In this document: piece by piece, positions 18,798 through 28,220 of the stretch
Position numbering within the stretch: the first letter of the stretch is position 1
How the letters are laid out: every line of letters starts with the position of its first letter
Assembly (NCBI RefSeq): GCF_900172375.1
Contig: NZ_FWFS01000014.1
Coordinates: 16,416 to 80,415 of the forward strand
Reading direction: 5' to 3'
From: Aquimixticola soesokkakensis
GTDB taxonomy: Bacteria > Pseudomonadota > Alphaproteobacteria > Rhodobacterales > Rhodobacteraceae
DNA: 64,000 nt
Position numbers and translations under genes: made by a program
Notes under the pieces: generated by a model
Seen by the model: the letters and a program-made list of their open reading frames with translations, nothing else
What the model was told of the DNA's origin: nothing
The model's database searches: none

Positions 18798-19739
18798 ATG
18801 CTTAGCCAAATCAACGGATTGCACCATATCACGCTTTTGGCCTCGGATGCGGAGCGCAACAACGCCTTTTACACCCGCGCGCTTGGATTGCGGCGCGTCA
18901 AGAAAACGGTGAATTTCGACGCGCCCGACGTTTACCATCTGTATTTCGGTGACAGTCAGGGCACACCCGGCACCGTGATGACCGCCTTTCCCTTTCCGCG
19001 GGCGAAACGCGGGGCGCATGGCACGGGTGAGGTGGGGCTGTCTGCCTTTGCCATCCCCCAAGGCACCCTTCCCTTCTGGACCAACCGCCTTGCAGAACTC
19101 GACATGATCAACCTGCGCGAAAGCGAAGTCTTCGGACAGGCGCGGCTCGATTTCGAGGGACCGGATGGCGAGGAACTGGCGCTGGTCGAAACCGCGACGG
19201 ACCCGCGCGATGGTTCGGACCGGCTGTGGAGCGCGCGCGTCCCGCCCGAGGCCGCCATCCGCGGCTTTCACTCCGCGATTTTGCGCGTACAGGACGGCGG
19301 CGCAACGGCAGAGCTTTTGACCGAAATGGGCTACCGGGAAACCGGCGCGCAGGCCACCTTGCGCCGGTTTGCGCGCGACAGCGGCAACGGCGCGCATATC
19401 ATCGATCTCGAAGTCCTGAATGGCGCGCCGGTTGCTACCTCTGGTGCCGGCGCGGTGCATCACATTGCCTTCTCGATCAGCACGAGCGCACAACAAAAAG
19501 CGATTCACGCCGATCTCGTGGCACAAGGGTTTCGCGTCACCGAGGTCATCGACCGCGACTATTTCACCGCGATCTATTTTCGCACCCCCGAAGGCATCTT
19601 GTTTGAAATCGCCACGGACACGCCCGGCTTTACCGTCGATGAAGACCCGGCGCATCTGGGCGAGGCGCTACAGTTGCCCGCCCAACACGCCCCCAAACGC
19701 GAACAGATCGAACGGCGCTTGAAACCCTTTGACGACTGA
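18798..19739 (+). CDS. VOC-family ring-cleaving dioxygenase (MhqO/PcpA-like)
   Basis: This 313-residue protein is built of two glyoxalase/bleomycin-resistance (VOC) modules. Metal-ligand candidates are the histidines in LHHITLLASD (residues 8-17) and AVHHIAFSIS, and the glutamate in GILFEIATDTPGF. This arrangement is that of Fe(II) extradiol or hydroquinone ring-cleaving dioxygenases such as MhqO/LinE-like enzymes. AGGAG lies seven nt before the ATG at 18798. The substrate cannot be assigned. Its end is 3 nt from the stop of the convergent RluA gene. Confidence 0.85.
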   Translation: MLSQINGLHHITLLASDAERNNAFYTRALGLRRVKKTVNFDAPDVYHLYFGDSQGTPGTVMTAFPFPRAKRGAHGTGEVGLSAFAIPQGTLPFWTNRLAELDMINLRESEVFGQARLDFEGPDGEELALVETATDPRDGSDRLWSARVPPEAAIRGFHSAILRVQDGGATAELLTEMGYRETGAQATLRRFARDSGNGAHIIDLEVLNGAPVATSGAGAVHHIAFSISTSAQQKAIHADLVAQGFRVTEVIDRDYFTAIYFRTPEGILFEIATDTPGFTVDEDPAHLGEALQLPAQHAPKREQIERRLKPFDD

Positions 19740-19742
19740 CCT

Positions 19743-20399
19743 CTAGAACGGACATTTGGCAGAAAAGCTCATGCCCTGCCCCCCTTCGGGGTGGCGCAGC
19801 CGCAGGTTTTCGGCGTGTAGCATCAACCGCGGAGCCGCGCGGGCCGCGCCGGTGGCGTAAAACGGATCGCCCAGAATGGGATGGCCGATTTCGCGCATAT
19901 GCACACGCAACTGGTGCGACCGGCCTGTTTTTGGATAAAGGCGCACACGCGTTGCCGTGTCCTCGTAGCGCACCACACGCCAATCGGTCACTGCCTCGCG
20001 CCCGCGTTCGAAATCAACCATCTGAAGCGGGCGATTTGGCCAATCCACGATCAACGGCAGGTTCACGGTGCCGGTTTTCTCCGCCAGCCGCCCAAAAACC
20101 CGCGCGACATAGGTCTTTTTCGTCATCCGCTTTTCAAATTGCAGCCCGATGTGGCGCTGCGCATTCGGCGTCAGGGCGAAAATCATCACCCCCGACGTGT
20201 CGCGGTCCAGGCGGTGGATCAACAATGCCTCGGGATAGACCGCCTGCACCCGCGCGATCAGGCAATCCGCAAGATGTTCTCCCTTGCCCGGCACAGACAA
20301 CAGGCCGGACGGTTTATCGACCACGAGAATTTCATGATCGACATGCAAGATCACCAACGGGTCCTGCGGCGGGGTGTAGACACTATCGAATTGGATCAT
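19743..20399 (-). CDS. rluA: RluA-family pseudouridine synthase
   Basis: This 218-residue enzyme carries the catalytic motif IHRLDRDTSGVMIFAL with Asp65 as nucleophile, an N-terminal VVDKPSGLLSVPG motif and the later YPKTGRSHQLRVHM block. No S4 domain precedes the catalytic domain, and length equals that of E. coli RluA (dual specificity for 23S U746 and tRNA U32), which is the most likely assignment; related single-domain synthases are possible. The ATG at 20399 is used because upstream in-frame sequence is Arg-rich and not homologous. Confidence 0.85.
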   Translation of the reverse strand: MIQFDSVYTPPQDPLVILHVDHEILVVDKPSGLLSVPGKGEHLADCLIARVQAVYPEALLIHRLDRDTSGVMIFALTPNAQRHIGLQFEKRMTKKTYVARVFGRLAEKTGTVNLPLIVDWPNRPLQMVDFERGREAVTDWRVVRYEDTATRVRLYPKTGRSHQLRVHMREIGHPILGDPFYATGAARAAPRLMLHAENLRLRHPEGGQGMSFSAKCPF

Positions 20400-20481
20400 G
20401 CCGCGCCCCTTAGCATGGCTGTTCGGGCTTGGCGACCGTCCACGGCACACCCGATCTCCCCCGCGCGCCCGAGCATGGGCG

Positions 20482-20943
20482 TCAGGCCGCAACCACCGCC
20501 GCAAACACCTCGGCAAGCATCAGCGCAAGTTCATCGGCATCGGTCCGGGTGAAAGCGTCCGGCTGGTTGCTGTCGATATCGAACACCCCAAGCAGCACTC
20601 CCCCGCGCCCGAACACCGGAAGGACAAGTTCGGACCGCGTCGAAGAGGCGCAAGCGATATGCCCGTCAAAGGCCTCCACATCCGGCACAAGCTGCACTTT
20701 GCCCTCGCGCGCTGCCGCCCCGCACACCCCGCGCGAAAACGGGATCACCAAACAGCCGTGCCCGCCTTGGTAGGGGCCGATTTTCAACAGCTGCGGCGCG
20801 GTGACACGGTAAAATCCCGTCCAGTCGAAACGATCATCGCTGTGATGCACTTCGCAGGCAACCGTCGCCATCAGGGCGACCGAATCGTCCTCTCCTTGGG
20901 TTAGAGACCGGATCGTGCGGCGTAAATCGTCATAATCGGGCAT
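20482..20943 (-). CDS. msrC: Free methionine-(R)-sulfoxide reductase (GAF-domain fRMsr)
   Basis: This 153-residue single GAF-domain protein has the catalytic cysteines of fRMsr: Cys64 (GGHGCLVIPF), Cys74 (SRGVCGAAARE) and Cys98 (GHIACASSTRSELVLPV). Their spacing of 10 and 24 residues is the same as Cys84/94/118 of the E. coli enzyme. It reduces free methionine-R-sulfoxide and so repairs oxidised methionine. The gene is divergent from the STAS-domain gene with 89 nt between starts. Confidence 0.92.
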   Translation of the reverse strand: MPDYDDLRRTIRSLTQGEDDSVALMATVACEVHHSDDRFDWTGFYRVTAPQLLKIGPYQGGHGCLVIPFSRGVCGAAAREGKVQLVPDVEAFDGHIACASSTRSELVLPVFGRGGVLLGVFDIDSNQPDAFTRTDADELALMLAEVFAAVVAA

Positions 20944-21032
20944 AAAAACTCGCGTGGGTTTGAAGTGGAAAACGGGTTGGTAACCTTTGCGCCCTAATCT
21001 CTGGGGTGAAGGACGCAAGCAGGAGACAGCAT

Positions 21033-21377
21033 ATGGAATTCAAAACCTCGGAATATGCAGGGACCCTGCTTGTTCAAGTTGGATGTACACGCATTGATGC
21101 CGCCTGCGCCATCCAGTTTAAGGATGCGGTACGCGATCTTGCCGATTCCGAACAGGACCGGATCGTTCTGGACCTCAGCATGGTGGACTTTCTCGACAGC
21201 TCCGGTTTGGGCGCGGTTGTTGCCGCGCTCAAGGCGATCGGTCCGAACAAGACGCTGCAACTCGCAGGGCTGACCCCTACCGTCAAAAAAGTGTTTCATC
21301 TCACGCGGATGGATAGTGTTTTTACCATTCACGCGACCGCCACTGACGCCATCGAAGGATTAGCCAATGCGTCCTGA
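21033..21377 (+). CDS. STAS-domain anti-sigma factor antagonist
   Basis: This 114-residue protein is a single STAS domain. The phosphoacceptor region reads VDFLDSSGLGAVV with Ser56/Ser57, as in SpoIIAA/RsbV. AGGAG lies seven nt before the ATG. Its end overlaps the start of a HATPase gene by 11 nt, the usual arrangement of an antagonist followed by its kinase/anti-sigma partner. A partner-switching output is expected, but no sigma factor, PP2C phosphatase or receiver gene is nearby. Confidence 0.92.
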   Translation: MEFKTSEYAGTLLVQVGCTRIDAACAIQFKDAVRDLADSEQDRIVLDLSMVDFLDSSGLGAVVAALKAIGPNKTLQLAGLTPTVKKVFHLTRMDSVFTIHATATDAIEGLANAS

Positions 21378-21870
21378 ACGCGTACAGGAAACCCCCTCCA
21401 GCCCTGCTCATAAAATAGAGGGGCACGGGCGCAATGAAGTGCGACTGATCCTGCCTGCCACGCCGACCGCCGTGCGCCGCGCCCTTGGCAGCCTGCGCGC
21501 AGGCCTTTGCGCGCAAGACCTTGACGCCGAGGAATTGGGCACCATCGAGCTGGTGCTGGCAGAAGTCCTGAACAATGTCGTCGAGCACGCCTACGAGAAC
21601 TCGGGTCGTGGCACCATCGAAGTGCGTGTGAACACAGGCGATCGCGGGCTTTATTTCACGGTGCAGGACGAAGGCAAACCCATGCCTGAGAACATGCCGC
21701 CGCTGGGCAGTCAGGTGCCGCAAGACTGCGATATCGCGGATCTGCCCGAGGGCGGGTTTGGGTGGTTCCTGATCCGCGAATTGGTCAAGGACCTGTTCTA
21801 TTTGCGCGTTGATGAGGTGAACAAAGTGACCTTTCGCCTGGCCGTCGGGAATCTTCAAAACACGGTCTAG
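21367..21870 (+). CDS. Anti-sigma regulatory factor, serine kinase (RsbW/SpoIIAB-like HATPase)
   Basis: This 167-residue GHKL ATPase domain shows the N-box LAEVLNNVVEHAY, the G1 box VQDEGKPMP and the G2 box EGGFGWFLIRELV. A kinase of this type phosphorylates the STAS partner on serine and, in the unphosphorylated state, binds a sigma factor or another target. It has an N-terminal polar extension of about 25 residues. It is co-transcribed and overlaps with the STAS gene. In Rhodobacterales such pairs can act outside the classical sigma-B pathway, so the target is open. Confidence 0.9.
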   Translation: MRPERVQETPSSPAHKIEGHGRNEVRLILPATPTAVRRALGSLRAGLCAQDLDAEELGTIELVLAEVLNNVVEHAYENSGRGTIEVRVNTGDRGLYFTVQDEGKPMPENMPPLGSQVPQDCDIADLPEGGFGWFLIRELVKDLFYLRVDEVNKVTFRLAVGNLQNTV

Positions 21871-22075
21871 ACCCGCCGACCAAGCGGGCAGACACATGGC
21901 ACGACCTCGGCGCCAAACCCGCAAAAAGGCCAACAACCTTACGCATTGTCGCCGCATTCGGCGTGCAGGGTAGACGGGTAGCTAGACATGAGCTTCCCTC
22001 GGTGCTGTGGTTTACAGCCCCCACCCAGTCTGCGGCACCGAGGACTTTCCAGCAGACAGGCGCAGATCGCGCCTC

Positions 22076-22123
22076 TCCGAACTCGGTTCAACTGGTGCTC
22101 GGTTCAACCAGCGCTCAGTTCAA
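22076..22123. repeat. Three 16-bp tandem repeats overlapping the hspQ stop codon
   Basis: Units at 22108-22123, 22092-22107 and 22076-22091. On the minus strand they read TTGAACTGAGCGCTGG, TTGAACCGAGCACCAG and TTGAACCGAGTTCGGA. The first unit contains the last two sense codons and the stop of hspQ, so the array runs out of the gene into its 3' UTR. Confidence 0.75.
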
Positions 22124-22441
22124 ATGGAACTGAAGGGGGTAAGACCCATCCTCAAGCGGACCAAAGAGGTCCGGCAAATCGGGATGATCGACAGGCTCGC
22201 CGGAATAATCCGCAATCAGGTTTTGTTCCGATACATAGGCCACGTAGTAATTCTGATCATTCTCCGCGAGCAGATGGTAAAAGGGTTGATCCTTCTGCGG
22301 TCGGTTCTCTTCGGGAATATTCGTATACCACTCGTCGGTATTGCTGAACTCGGCATCCACATCGAAAACCACGCCGCGAAACGGGTGTTTTCTGTGCCGA
22401 ACCACCTGTCCGAGGTAGTATTTTGCCCGTGCTTTGATCAT
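22115..22441 (-). CDS. hspQ: Heat shock protein HspQ (hemimethylated-DNA-binding YccV-like domain)
   Basis: This 108-residue protein shows YYLGQVVRHRKHPFRGVVFDV, DEWYTNIPEENRPQKDQPFY and YYVAYVSEQNL, the core of the HspQ/YccV fold. In enterobacteria HspQ is an adaptor that stimulates Lon and is itself a Lon substrate. The ATG at 22441 matches the family start; an upstream in-frame ATG adds 18 residues without similarity. It is divergent from the AEC transporter gene, and its stop codon lies inside a short tandem repeat. Confidence 0.93.
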   Translation of the reverse strand: MIKARAKYYLGQVVRHRKHPFRGVVFDVDAEFSNTDEWYTNIPEENRPQKDQPFYHLLAENDQNYYVAYVSEQNLIADYSGEPVDHPDLPDLFGPLEDGSYPLQFHLN

Positions 22442-22526
22442 GCGATTGAAACCTTCATATCGCGTTAGTATGCCGTTAACACAGTTGATGTCCATAAAAG
22501 CACGACCTTAATACAGGAAACAGTCT

Positions 22527-23408
22527 GTGAACCTTGTCCTTACAGTGCTCCAGACGGTTGCACCGGTTTTTCTTCTCGCCGCCATCGGCTACGTGTGGGT
22601 GCGCCTTGGCAACGAGTTCCGTTTGGAATTCGTCACGCGCCTGACGATGACCCTGTCCAGCCCTGCGCTGATTTTTACCGCCCTCGTGAAGACGGATATC
22701 GATCCCAATGCTTTGGCCACAATTACCGTGGCCGCGGTGGGGGCCTACGCTCTGGTCGGTCTTGCCGCCTATGGGGCGATCCGGCTGACGGGGCGCGATG
22801 TGCGCACCTATGTGAACCCGCTGACCTTCGGGAACACGGGCAATCTTGGCCTTCCGCTGGCGCTTTTTGCCTTTGGACCGACAGGTCTTGGCTATGCGGT
22901 TGCGATCTTCGCCGTCATGGCGGTCGGATCCTTTACCATCGGGGTCTGGCTTGTCGCGGGGCGCGGTTCCTTTGGCAAAGTGCTGCGCGAGCCGCTGGTC
23001 TGGTCCACGCTGCTGGGGGCGCTGTTCTTGTGGCAAGGCTGGTCCGTGCCGGTCTTTGCGATGAACACGCTCGACCTTTTGGGACAAATCGCGATCCCGA
23101 TGATGTTGATCACCCTGGGCGTCGCGGTCGCGCGCCTCAAACCGGCACATATCGGCCCCTCCGTCGTCATGGCCTTGGGGAAACTGGTGCTGTCTTGTGG
23201 CGCGGCTCTGGCAATGGGCCTGTTATTCGGCCTTGAGGGCGTCGCTCTGTCGGTTTTGATCGTGCAGATCTGCACGCCCGTTGCTGTCACATCCTATCTG
23301 CTGGCGGAAAAATACGGCGCGGATGCGGATGCAACGGCGGGGTTGGTTGTGGCTTCGACGATGCTCTCCGTGCTCTATTTGCCGGTCCTGCTCGCTTTTG
23401 TGATGTGA
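22527..23408 (+). CDS. AEC (auxin efflux carrier) family transporter
   Basis: This 293-residue inner-membrane protein has about ten hydrophobic helices and the family features TMTLSSPALIFTALVKTD and NPLTFGNTGNLGLPLALFAF in the middle, with the C-terminal CTPVAVTSYLLAEKY block. AEC proteins export or take up organic acids such as malate; the substrate here is unknown. Translation starts at GTG 22527, supported by AGGAAA eight nt upstream. It is divergent from hspQ. Confidence 0.92.
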   Translation: MNLVLTVLQTVAPVFLLAAIGYVWVRLGNEFRLEFVTRLTMTLSSPALIFTALVKTDIDPNALATITVAAVGAYALVGLAAYGAIRLTGRDVRTYVNPLTFGNTGNLGLPLALFAFGPTGLGYAVAIFAVMAVGSFTIGVWLVAGRGSFGKVLREPLVWSTLLGALFLWQGWSVPVFAMNTLDLLGQIAIPMMLITLGVAVARLKPAHIGPSVVMALGKLVLSCGAALAMGLLFGLEGVALSVLIVQICTPVAVTSYLLAEKYGADADATAGLVVASTMLSVLYLPVLLAFVM

Positions 23409-23482
23409 GTTTACAGGGAATCCATTTCACGAAGCTTCCCGTTTTTGTTACTGTTGAAAAAAACCAAAAAAGCGAGGGGCAA

Positions 23483-24067
23483 ATGAGCAGACTTCTTCGC
23501 GCGGTCGCACTTCTGATTTTGGTCGCAGCCTGTGGCAGCGGCAATTTTTCGGCACCGCGTAATCTCGATAACGCCTGTTCGATCGTCGATCAGCGTCCGA
23601 AATATCTCACCGCAATGCGCAAAGCAGAGCGCAAATGGGGCATTCCGGTCTATGTTCAGATGGCGACGATCCATCAGGAAAGCAAATTCATCGGCAATGC
23701 GCGCACGCCGTATCAATTCGCCTTGGGCGTGATCCCCATGGGGCGTCAAAGTTCGGCCTATGGGTACAGCCAGGCGCTGGACGCCACTTGGGACGAGTAC
23801 CGCGATACCGAAGGCGGGCGCGGCGCCAAGCGGGACCGGATCGACGATGCCACCGATTTCATGGGCTGGTATATGAACGAAACCACCCGCCGCCTTGGCA
23901 TTTCCAAGGGCGATGCACGCAACCAGTACCTTGCCTACCACGAAGGTCGCACCGGCTTTGCGCGCGGTTCCTATAACGCCAAACCGTGGTTGCTACGTGT
24001 GGCCGCACAGGTTGGCGAACGCGCCCAGATGTACCGCGTCCAACTGGTGTCCTGCGGCAAAATCTGA
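23483..24067 (+). CDS. Lytic transglycosylase-like lipoprotein (SLT fold)
   Basis: This 194-residue protein has a lipoprotein signal (MSRLLRAVALLILVAACGSG; Cys17). The likely catalytic glutamate is Glu66 in VQMATIHQESKFIG, and AYGYSQALDATWDEY matches the second transglycosylase motif. These suggest a peptidoglycan lytic transglycosylase of the outer membrane. GAGGGG stands four nt before the ATG at 23483. It is followed by a strong terminator shared with the convergent LolA gene. The assignment rests on two motifs, so activity needs testing. Confidence 0.75.
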   Translation: MSRLLRAVALLILVAACGSGNFSAPRNLDNACSIVDQRPKYLTAMRKAERKWGIPVYVQMATIHQESKFIGNARTPYQFALGVIPMGRQSSAYGYSQALDATWDEYRDTEGGRGAKRDRIDDATDFMGWYMNETTRRLGISKGDARNQYLAYHEGRTGFARGSYNAKPWLLRVAAQVGERAQMYRVQLVSCGKI

Positions 24068-24092
24068 TCCTTCGCGACGGACGCAAGGCATA

Positions 24093-24119
24093 AAAAACCC
24101 CGCCAGTGGCGGGGTTTTT
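24093..24119. terminator. Bidirectional terminator between the transglycosylase and LolA genes
   Basis: A 12-bp stem AAAAACCCCGCC (24093-24104) with GGCGGGGTTTTT (24108-24119) around a three-base loop. A runs on the left and T runs on the right serve both strands. Confidence 0.92.
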
Positions 24120-24139
24120 CTTTGCGGCCCTTTAAGGGC

Positions 24140-24754
24140 TCAGAACCCGCGCGCACTCATTTCGGCGCGAATGTTGAACAGACGGTCCGACACGGAGCCA
24201 CCGAGGCTCATTTGTGTAAGTTGCACCGTCGTCGCGCCCCCCGCATCGTCATTCACTACCCATGCTTTCAGCACCAAAGGGTTGCCGCCGAAATACAGGT
24301 CGATCGATCCGTATTCGGGATGGTCAGGATCTTGGGCGCGCACCATCGTATCCCCGTTGACCTCCTGGTGCGCGGTCACCATCCGGCTCGTGGTCAGGTC
24401 GATATCGCGCGCAAGAATGAGGTTCAGCGGTGTCGTTGCCATCGGAAACCGCGTCGGGGCTTCGTTGGATTTCCCGTCAAAGATCGCAACTTGTCCGCCC
24501 GACCCCATGACCATCGTCTTGTCCGCCGGATAGTCCAGCTTGATCCGGCCGGGACGTTTGATCGTGACATTGCCGCTGGAGGTCGATCCATCGTCATTGG
24601 TCTGGGTGAACTGGGCCTGTACCGTGCCCAGCCCGTTGAGATATTGCGACAGCGTGGCCAAAGGCACCACTTCCGCCGCCGCCGGAACGGCAGCGAGCGC
24701 GGTGGTAGCAGCAAAAGCTAGCGGGGCGAACAAGGCGCGAAAGGTCTGTTTCAT
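24140..24754 (-). CDS. lolA: LolA-like outer-membrane lipoprotein carrier
   Basis: This 204-residue periplasmic protein has a clear signal peptide (to about residue 27, ATTALAAVPAAAE). The mature part fits LolA: LNGLGTVQAQFTQTNDDGST, GRIKLDYPADKTMVM and the late GGSVSDRLFNI segment. LolA shuttles lipoproteins from LolCDE to the outer membrane. The ATG at 24754 starts the signal peptide. It is downstream of ftsK on the same strand, but a strong stem-loop separates them. A LolA-like paralogue with another role cannot be excluded. Confidence 0.85.
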   Translation of the reverse strand: MKQTFRALFAPLAFAATTALAAVPAAAEVVPLATLSQYLNGLGTVQAQFTQTNDDGSTSSGNVTIKRPGRIKLDYPADKTMVMGSGGQVAIFDGKSNEAPTRFPMATTPLNLILARDIDLTTSRMVTAHQEVNGDTMVRAQDPDHPEYGSIDLYFGGNPLVLKAWVVNDDAGGATTVQLTQMSLGGSVSDRLFNIRAEMSARGF

Positions 24755-24795
24755 GCCTTGCAACTTAGTCGGTTTTTGGCGTTCGAAAAGGAAAA

Positions 24796-24830
24796 GGCCC
24801 TCACGCAGCACCGAAATTTGCGTGAGGGCC
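24796..24830 (-). terminator. Terminator after ftsK
   Basis: A 12-bp perfect stem (24796-24807 with 24819-24830) lies 33 nt past the ftsK stop. On the minus strand it is followed by TTTTCCTTTT. Confidence 0.85.
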
Positions 24831-24862
24831 TCGTAATATTGCGCAGGCTGATCCGCGTTAGC

Positions 24863-27800
24863 CTATTGTTCGGGAACCAGAATTTCGCGCTTCCCGACGT
24901 GGTTGGCAGCGGAGACAACCCCTTGATCTTCCATCTGCTCCACAAGGCGCGCGGCCTTGTTATAGCCGATGGCAAGTTTGCGCTGGATATAAGAGGTCGA
25001 GCATTTGCGATCCTTGATCACAATCGCAACGGCTGTGTCATAGAGCGCGTCTTCCATATCGGTATTGCCGCCCGAGGACAGGCCCAGCACCGCATCGATA
25101 TCGCTTTCGCGGCCTTCATCCGGGCCTTCGACCACACCGCCGATGTAATCGGGGGGACCGTAGGATTTGAGGTAGGTGACGATTTCCTCGACCTCTTCAT
25201 CGGACACAAACGGCCCGTGAACCCGCCCGATACGCGAGCCGCCTGCCATATACAGCATGTCGCCCATGCCCAGCAGTTGCTCGGCCCCCATTTCGCCAAG
25301 GATCGTGCGGCTATCGATTTTCGACGTGACCTGAAACGAAATCCGCGTCGGGAAGTTGGCTTTGATCGTCCCGGTGATCACATCGACCGAGGGGCGCTGC
25401 GTGGCCATGATCAGGTGGATACCCGAGGCGCGCGCCATCTGCGCGAGGCGCTGGATACAGGCTTCGATTTCCTTGCCCGCGACCATCATCAAATCGGCCA
25501 TTTCGTCAACGATAACGACGATATAGGGCAGCTTTTCGGGTGCGAATTCTTCGGTCTCGAAAATCGGCTCGCCCGTGTCCTCGTCAAATCCCGTCTGCAC
25601 CGTGCGCGAGAACATTTCGCCTTTGCCCAACGTGTCGGCAACGCGGCTGTTGTAGCCATCGATGTTGCGCACGCCCATCTTGGACATCTTGCGATAGCGC
25701 TCTTCCATCTCGCCCACGACCCATTTCAACGCCACCACGGCCTTTTTGGGATCCGTCACAACGGGGCTGAGCAAATGCGGGATGCCGTCATAGACGCTCA
25801 GTTCCAGCATTTTCGGATCAATCATGATCAAACGGCATTCCTCGGGCGTCAGCTTGTAGAGCAGCGACAGGATCATCGTGTTGATCGCCACCGATTTCCC
25901 CGAGCCCGTGGTCCCTGCAATCAGCAGGTGCGGCATCTTGGCCAGGTTGGCAACGACCGGATCGCCGCCGATATCCTTGCCCAGCGCCAGCGGCAGTTTC
26001 ATGTTGCTATCGCCAAAGTCGCGCGCCGAAAGAATTTCGCGCAGCACCACTTTTTCACGGTTAGCGTTGGGCAATTCGATCCCGATAACGGAGCGCCCCG
26101 GAACAGTGGACACACGCGCCGACAAGGCCGACATCGAGCGCGCGATGTCATCCGACAAGCCGATCACCCGCGACGCCTTGAGGCCGGGCGCGGGTTCAAG
26201 TTCGTACATCGTGACCACAGGTCCCGGACGCACAGACACGATTTCGCCTTTCACGCCGTAGTCGTCGAGCACGGATTCCAGCATCCGGGCGTTTTCTTCC
26301 AGCGCCTCGTCGGACAGAACGTGACGGGTGATTTCCTCGGGATTGGCCAAAAGGGACAAAGGCGGATGCTCGTATTGGGCTTCCTGCGCATCGAACCGCA
26401 GCACCGGCTGCGCCTCGGCGCGGGCCTGTTTTGACGGCATTACCGCGCGTTTAAGCCCGTGCTGCACCACCTTTTTAGGCTCGGGTGTGGGGGCGGGACG
26501 ATAGGGCGAGGGCTGGATATAGTCCGGCTCGTCGAGCGGGTCGATCGCGTCCAATTCCTCCATCGGATCCGCAAACCCATGCGAAACCTCCCGCTGAGCG
26601 CTGTCGTCCGCGCCAAACGCGCTGGCGTAGCCCGACTCATAGTCCGGCTCGTAATTGCGGTAGTCCGGCTCATCGCTATAGCCGAAATCTTCGTCCTCCA
26701 TGCTTTCGGAATGGGGGACAAATTCGCGCCCCATCTGCGCTTCAAGCCCGCCACCGCGCGCGACACGCGGGCTGATTTGCGGCCCGCTGATCACAGGGGC
26801 CGCGCTTTCGCGCGCCACTCCGGCAGGGGGCACTGAGGCCAGCGGCGCCACCGCAGGGGCAAAGGCGGGGCCGTCAAACGGGGCTGCCTGAGGCGGCGTG
26901 TCATGGGGCACCTCGAAAGGGGCAGCCTCGTAGCCCGCCGCAAAATCCTCTTGCGCACTCTCGACCATGACCGGCGCGACCGGCGCACTCACGCGCGGTT
27001 CGATCCGGCGGACGGGATCTTTGGACAATACAACCGGCTTGGGACCTTTGCGGTATTTCATCGCCGCAGCCTGTGCAGCGCTCATCGGCGGTTCGCCCCG
27101 CAACGGCGTTGTCCCATTGGCCACCCGCCCGCGCACGCGCGACTTCACCGCATCGCTGATTTTCGAGGTGATCCGGTCATCGCTACCCGCATCATAGGCC
27201 ACATCCGGCGCAAATCCGCGATCCACCAATTCGGGCTGCAAATCGGGATAGGCCGCAGGTTCGGCGGCACGCTGGAACACTTTGCCCAGAAATCCGGTTG
27301 GCTGCGCGGGCGCGTCGTAGGCCTCTTGCGCCTCTGTATAATACAGATCCTCTTGGGCGTCCTCATAGGTCGGCTGCGCATAGCTCTGCGCACGCTGCAC
27401 GCGGCTTGGGTTTTGATAGGCCGGTTCGGGGGAATACCCCTCGTAATCCTCCTCAAAGAGGCGATCTTCTTCGGCCTGCGCACGCTCTGCGGCAATCCGG
27501 ATTTTTTCAGCGCGCCGCGCCGCATTGCGCGCCTGGATTTGCGCGGCCAAATCAAGCGACCCGCGCGCTCCTTTGCCCATAGCTTGAAGCGCAACCACAT
27601 AGAGCGTCACCAAACCCAAAAGCAAAAACCGGCCGCCGGTGCGGATTTCGGGCATGGTGAACCCCAGCGCAAACAGGCTCAAACCCGCGCTGGCGCAGAA
27701 AAACACAAAGGATAGAACCTTGAAGCCGAACGTTGTCGAGCCGGGCAAAATTTGCAGCAGCGCGGCCAGAACCGTATCGCCAAACAGACCGCCGTAGCTC

Positions 27801-28210
27801 TGTCCATAGGCCTCGGAGGGGGCATGGGTGGAGGCATAGACGGCCAGAACCGCAATCGCGATCGGCGCAAAGACCACACGCCCCAGCGCGCGATCCGCAC
27901 CGTTATGGGTGACAAAACGCACCCCCCAGCCAATGAAGGCAACCGCAAAGCCCCAGCTTGCCAGCCCCACGATGATCGACAGGGGCGAGGCGATCGACGC
28001 GCCAAAGCGTCCCAGCATGTTGTGCGCCGGCGCGTCGGTCGCGGCCAGCCAGCTTGGGTCTTCGGGCACATAGGTTCCCAACATCAAGGCCACCAAAAGG
28101 CCGGTCACGATCAAGGCAACGCCGATCAATTCGCGCCCACGTCGTTCCAGAACCGCTTGGGTTTTACTGTCGAACAGAGGGTCGCGCCCGCGTGCTTGAA
28201 AGGATGCCAT
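24863..28210 (-). CDS. ftsK: DNA translocase FtsK
   Basis: This protein of about 1115 residues coordinates septum closure with chromosome segregation. The N-terminus has four or so transmembrane helices (residues about 20-190). A long Pro/Glu/Tyr-rich linker follows, with repeated DEPDY/YEPDY-like elements (about 210-600). The motor has Walker [11 protein letters not shown] near residue 765 and Walker [12 protein letters not shown] near residue 898. The C-terminal winged-helix gamma domain ([18 protein letters not shown]) recognises polar KOPS sequences. The ATG at 28210 gives the [11 protein letters not shown] start; the gene lies 10 nt after the aminotransferase stop. Confidence 0.97.
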   Translation of the reverse strand: MASFQARGRDPLFDSKTQAVLERRGRELIGVALIVTGLLVALMLGTYVPEDPSWLAATDAPAHNMLGRFGASIASPLSIIVGLASWGFAVAFIGWGVRFVTHNGADRALGRVVFAPIAIAVLAVYASTHAPSEAYGQSYGGLFGDTVLAALLQILPGSTTFGFKVLSFVFFCASAGLSLFALGFTMPEIRTGGRFLLLGLVTLYVVALQAMGKGARGSLDLAAQIQARNAARRAEKIRIAAERAQAEEDRLFEEDYEGYSPEPAYQNPSRVQRAQSYAQPTYEDAQEDLYYTEAQEAYDAPAQPTGFLGKVFQRAAEPAAYPDLQPELVDRGFAPDVAYDAGSDDRITSKISDAVKSRVRGRVANGTTPLRGEPPMSAAQAAAMKYRKGPKPVVLSKDPVRRIEPRVSAPVAPVMVESAQEDFAAGYEAAPFEVPHDTPPQAAPFDGPAFAPAVAPLASVPPAGVARESAAPVISGPQISPRVARGGGLEAQMGREFVPHSESMEDEDFGYSDEPDYRNYEPDYESGYASAFGADDSAQREVSHGFADPMEELDAIDPLDEPDYIQPSPYRPAPTPEPKKVVQHGLKRAVMPSKQARAEAQPVLRFDAQEAQYEHPPLSLLANPEEITRHVLSDEALEENARMLESVLDDYGVKGEIVSVRPGPVVTMYELEPAPGLKASRVIGLSDDIARSMSALSARVSTVPGRSVIGIELPNANREKVVLREILSARDFGDSNMKLPLALGKDIGGDPVVANLAKMPHLLIAGTTGSGKSVAINTMILSLLYKLTPEECRLIMIDPKMLELSVYDGIPHLLSPVVTDPKKAVVALKWVVGEMEERYRKMSKMGVRNIDGYNSRVADTLGKGEMFSRTVQTGFDEDTGEPIFETEEFAPEKLPYIVVIVDEMADLMMVAGKEIEACIQRLAQMARASGIHLIMATQRPSVDVITGTIKANFPTRISFQVTSKIDSRTILGEMGAEQLLGMGDMLYMAGGSRIGRVHGPFVSDEEVEEIVTYLKSYGPPDYIGGVVEGPDEGRESDIDAVLGLSSGGNTDMEDALYDTAVAIVIKDRKCSTSYIQRKLAIGYNKAARLVEQMEDQGVVSAANHVGKREILVPEQ

Positions 28211-28220
28211 GTTGTGCCTC

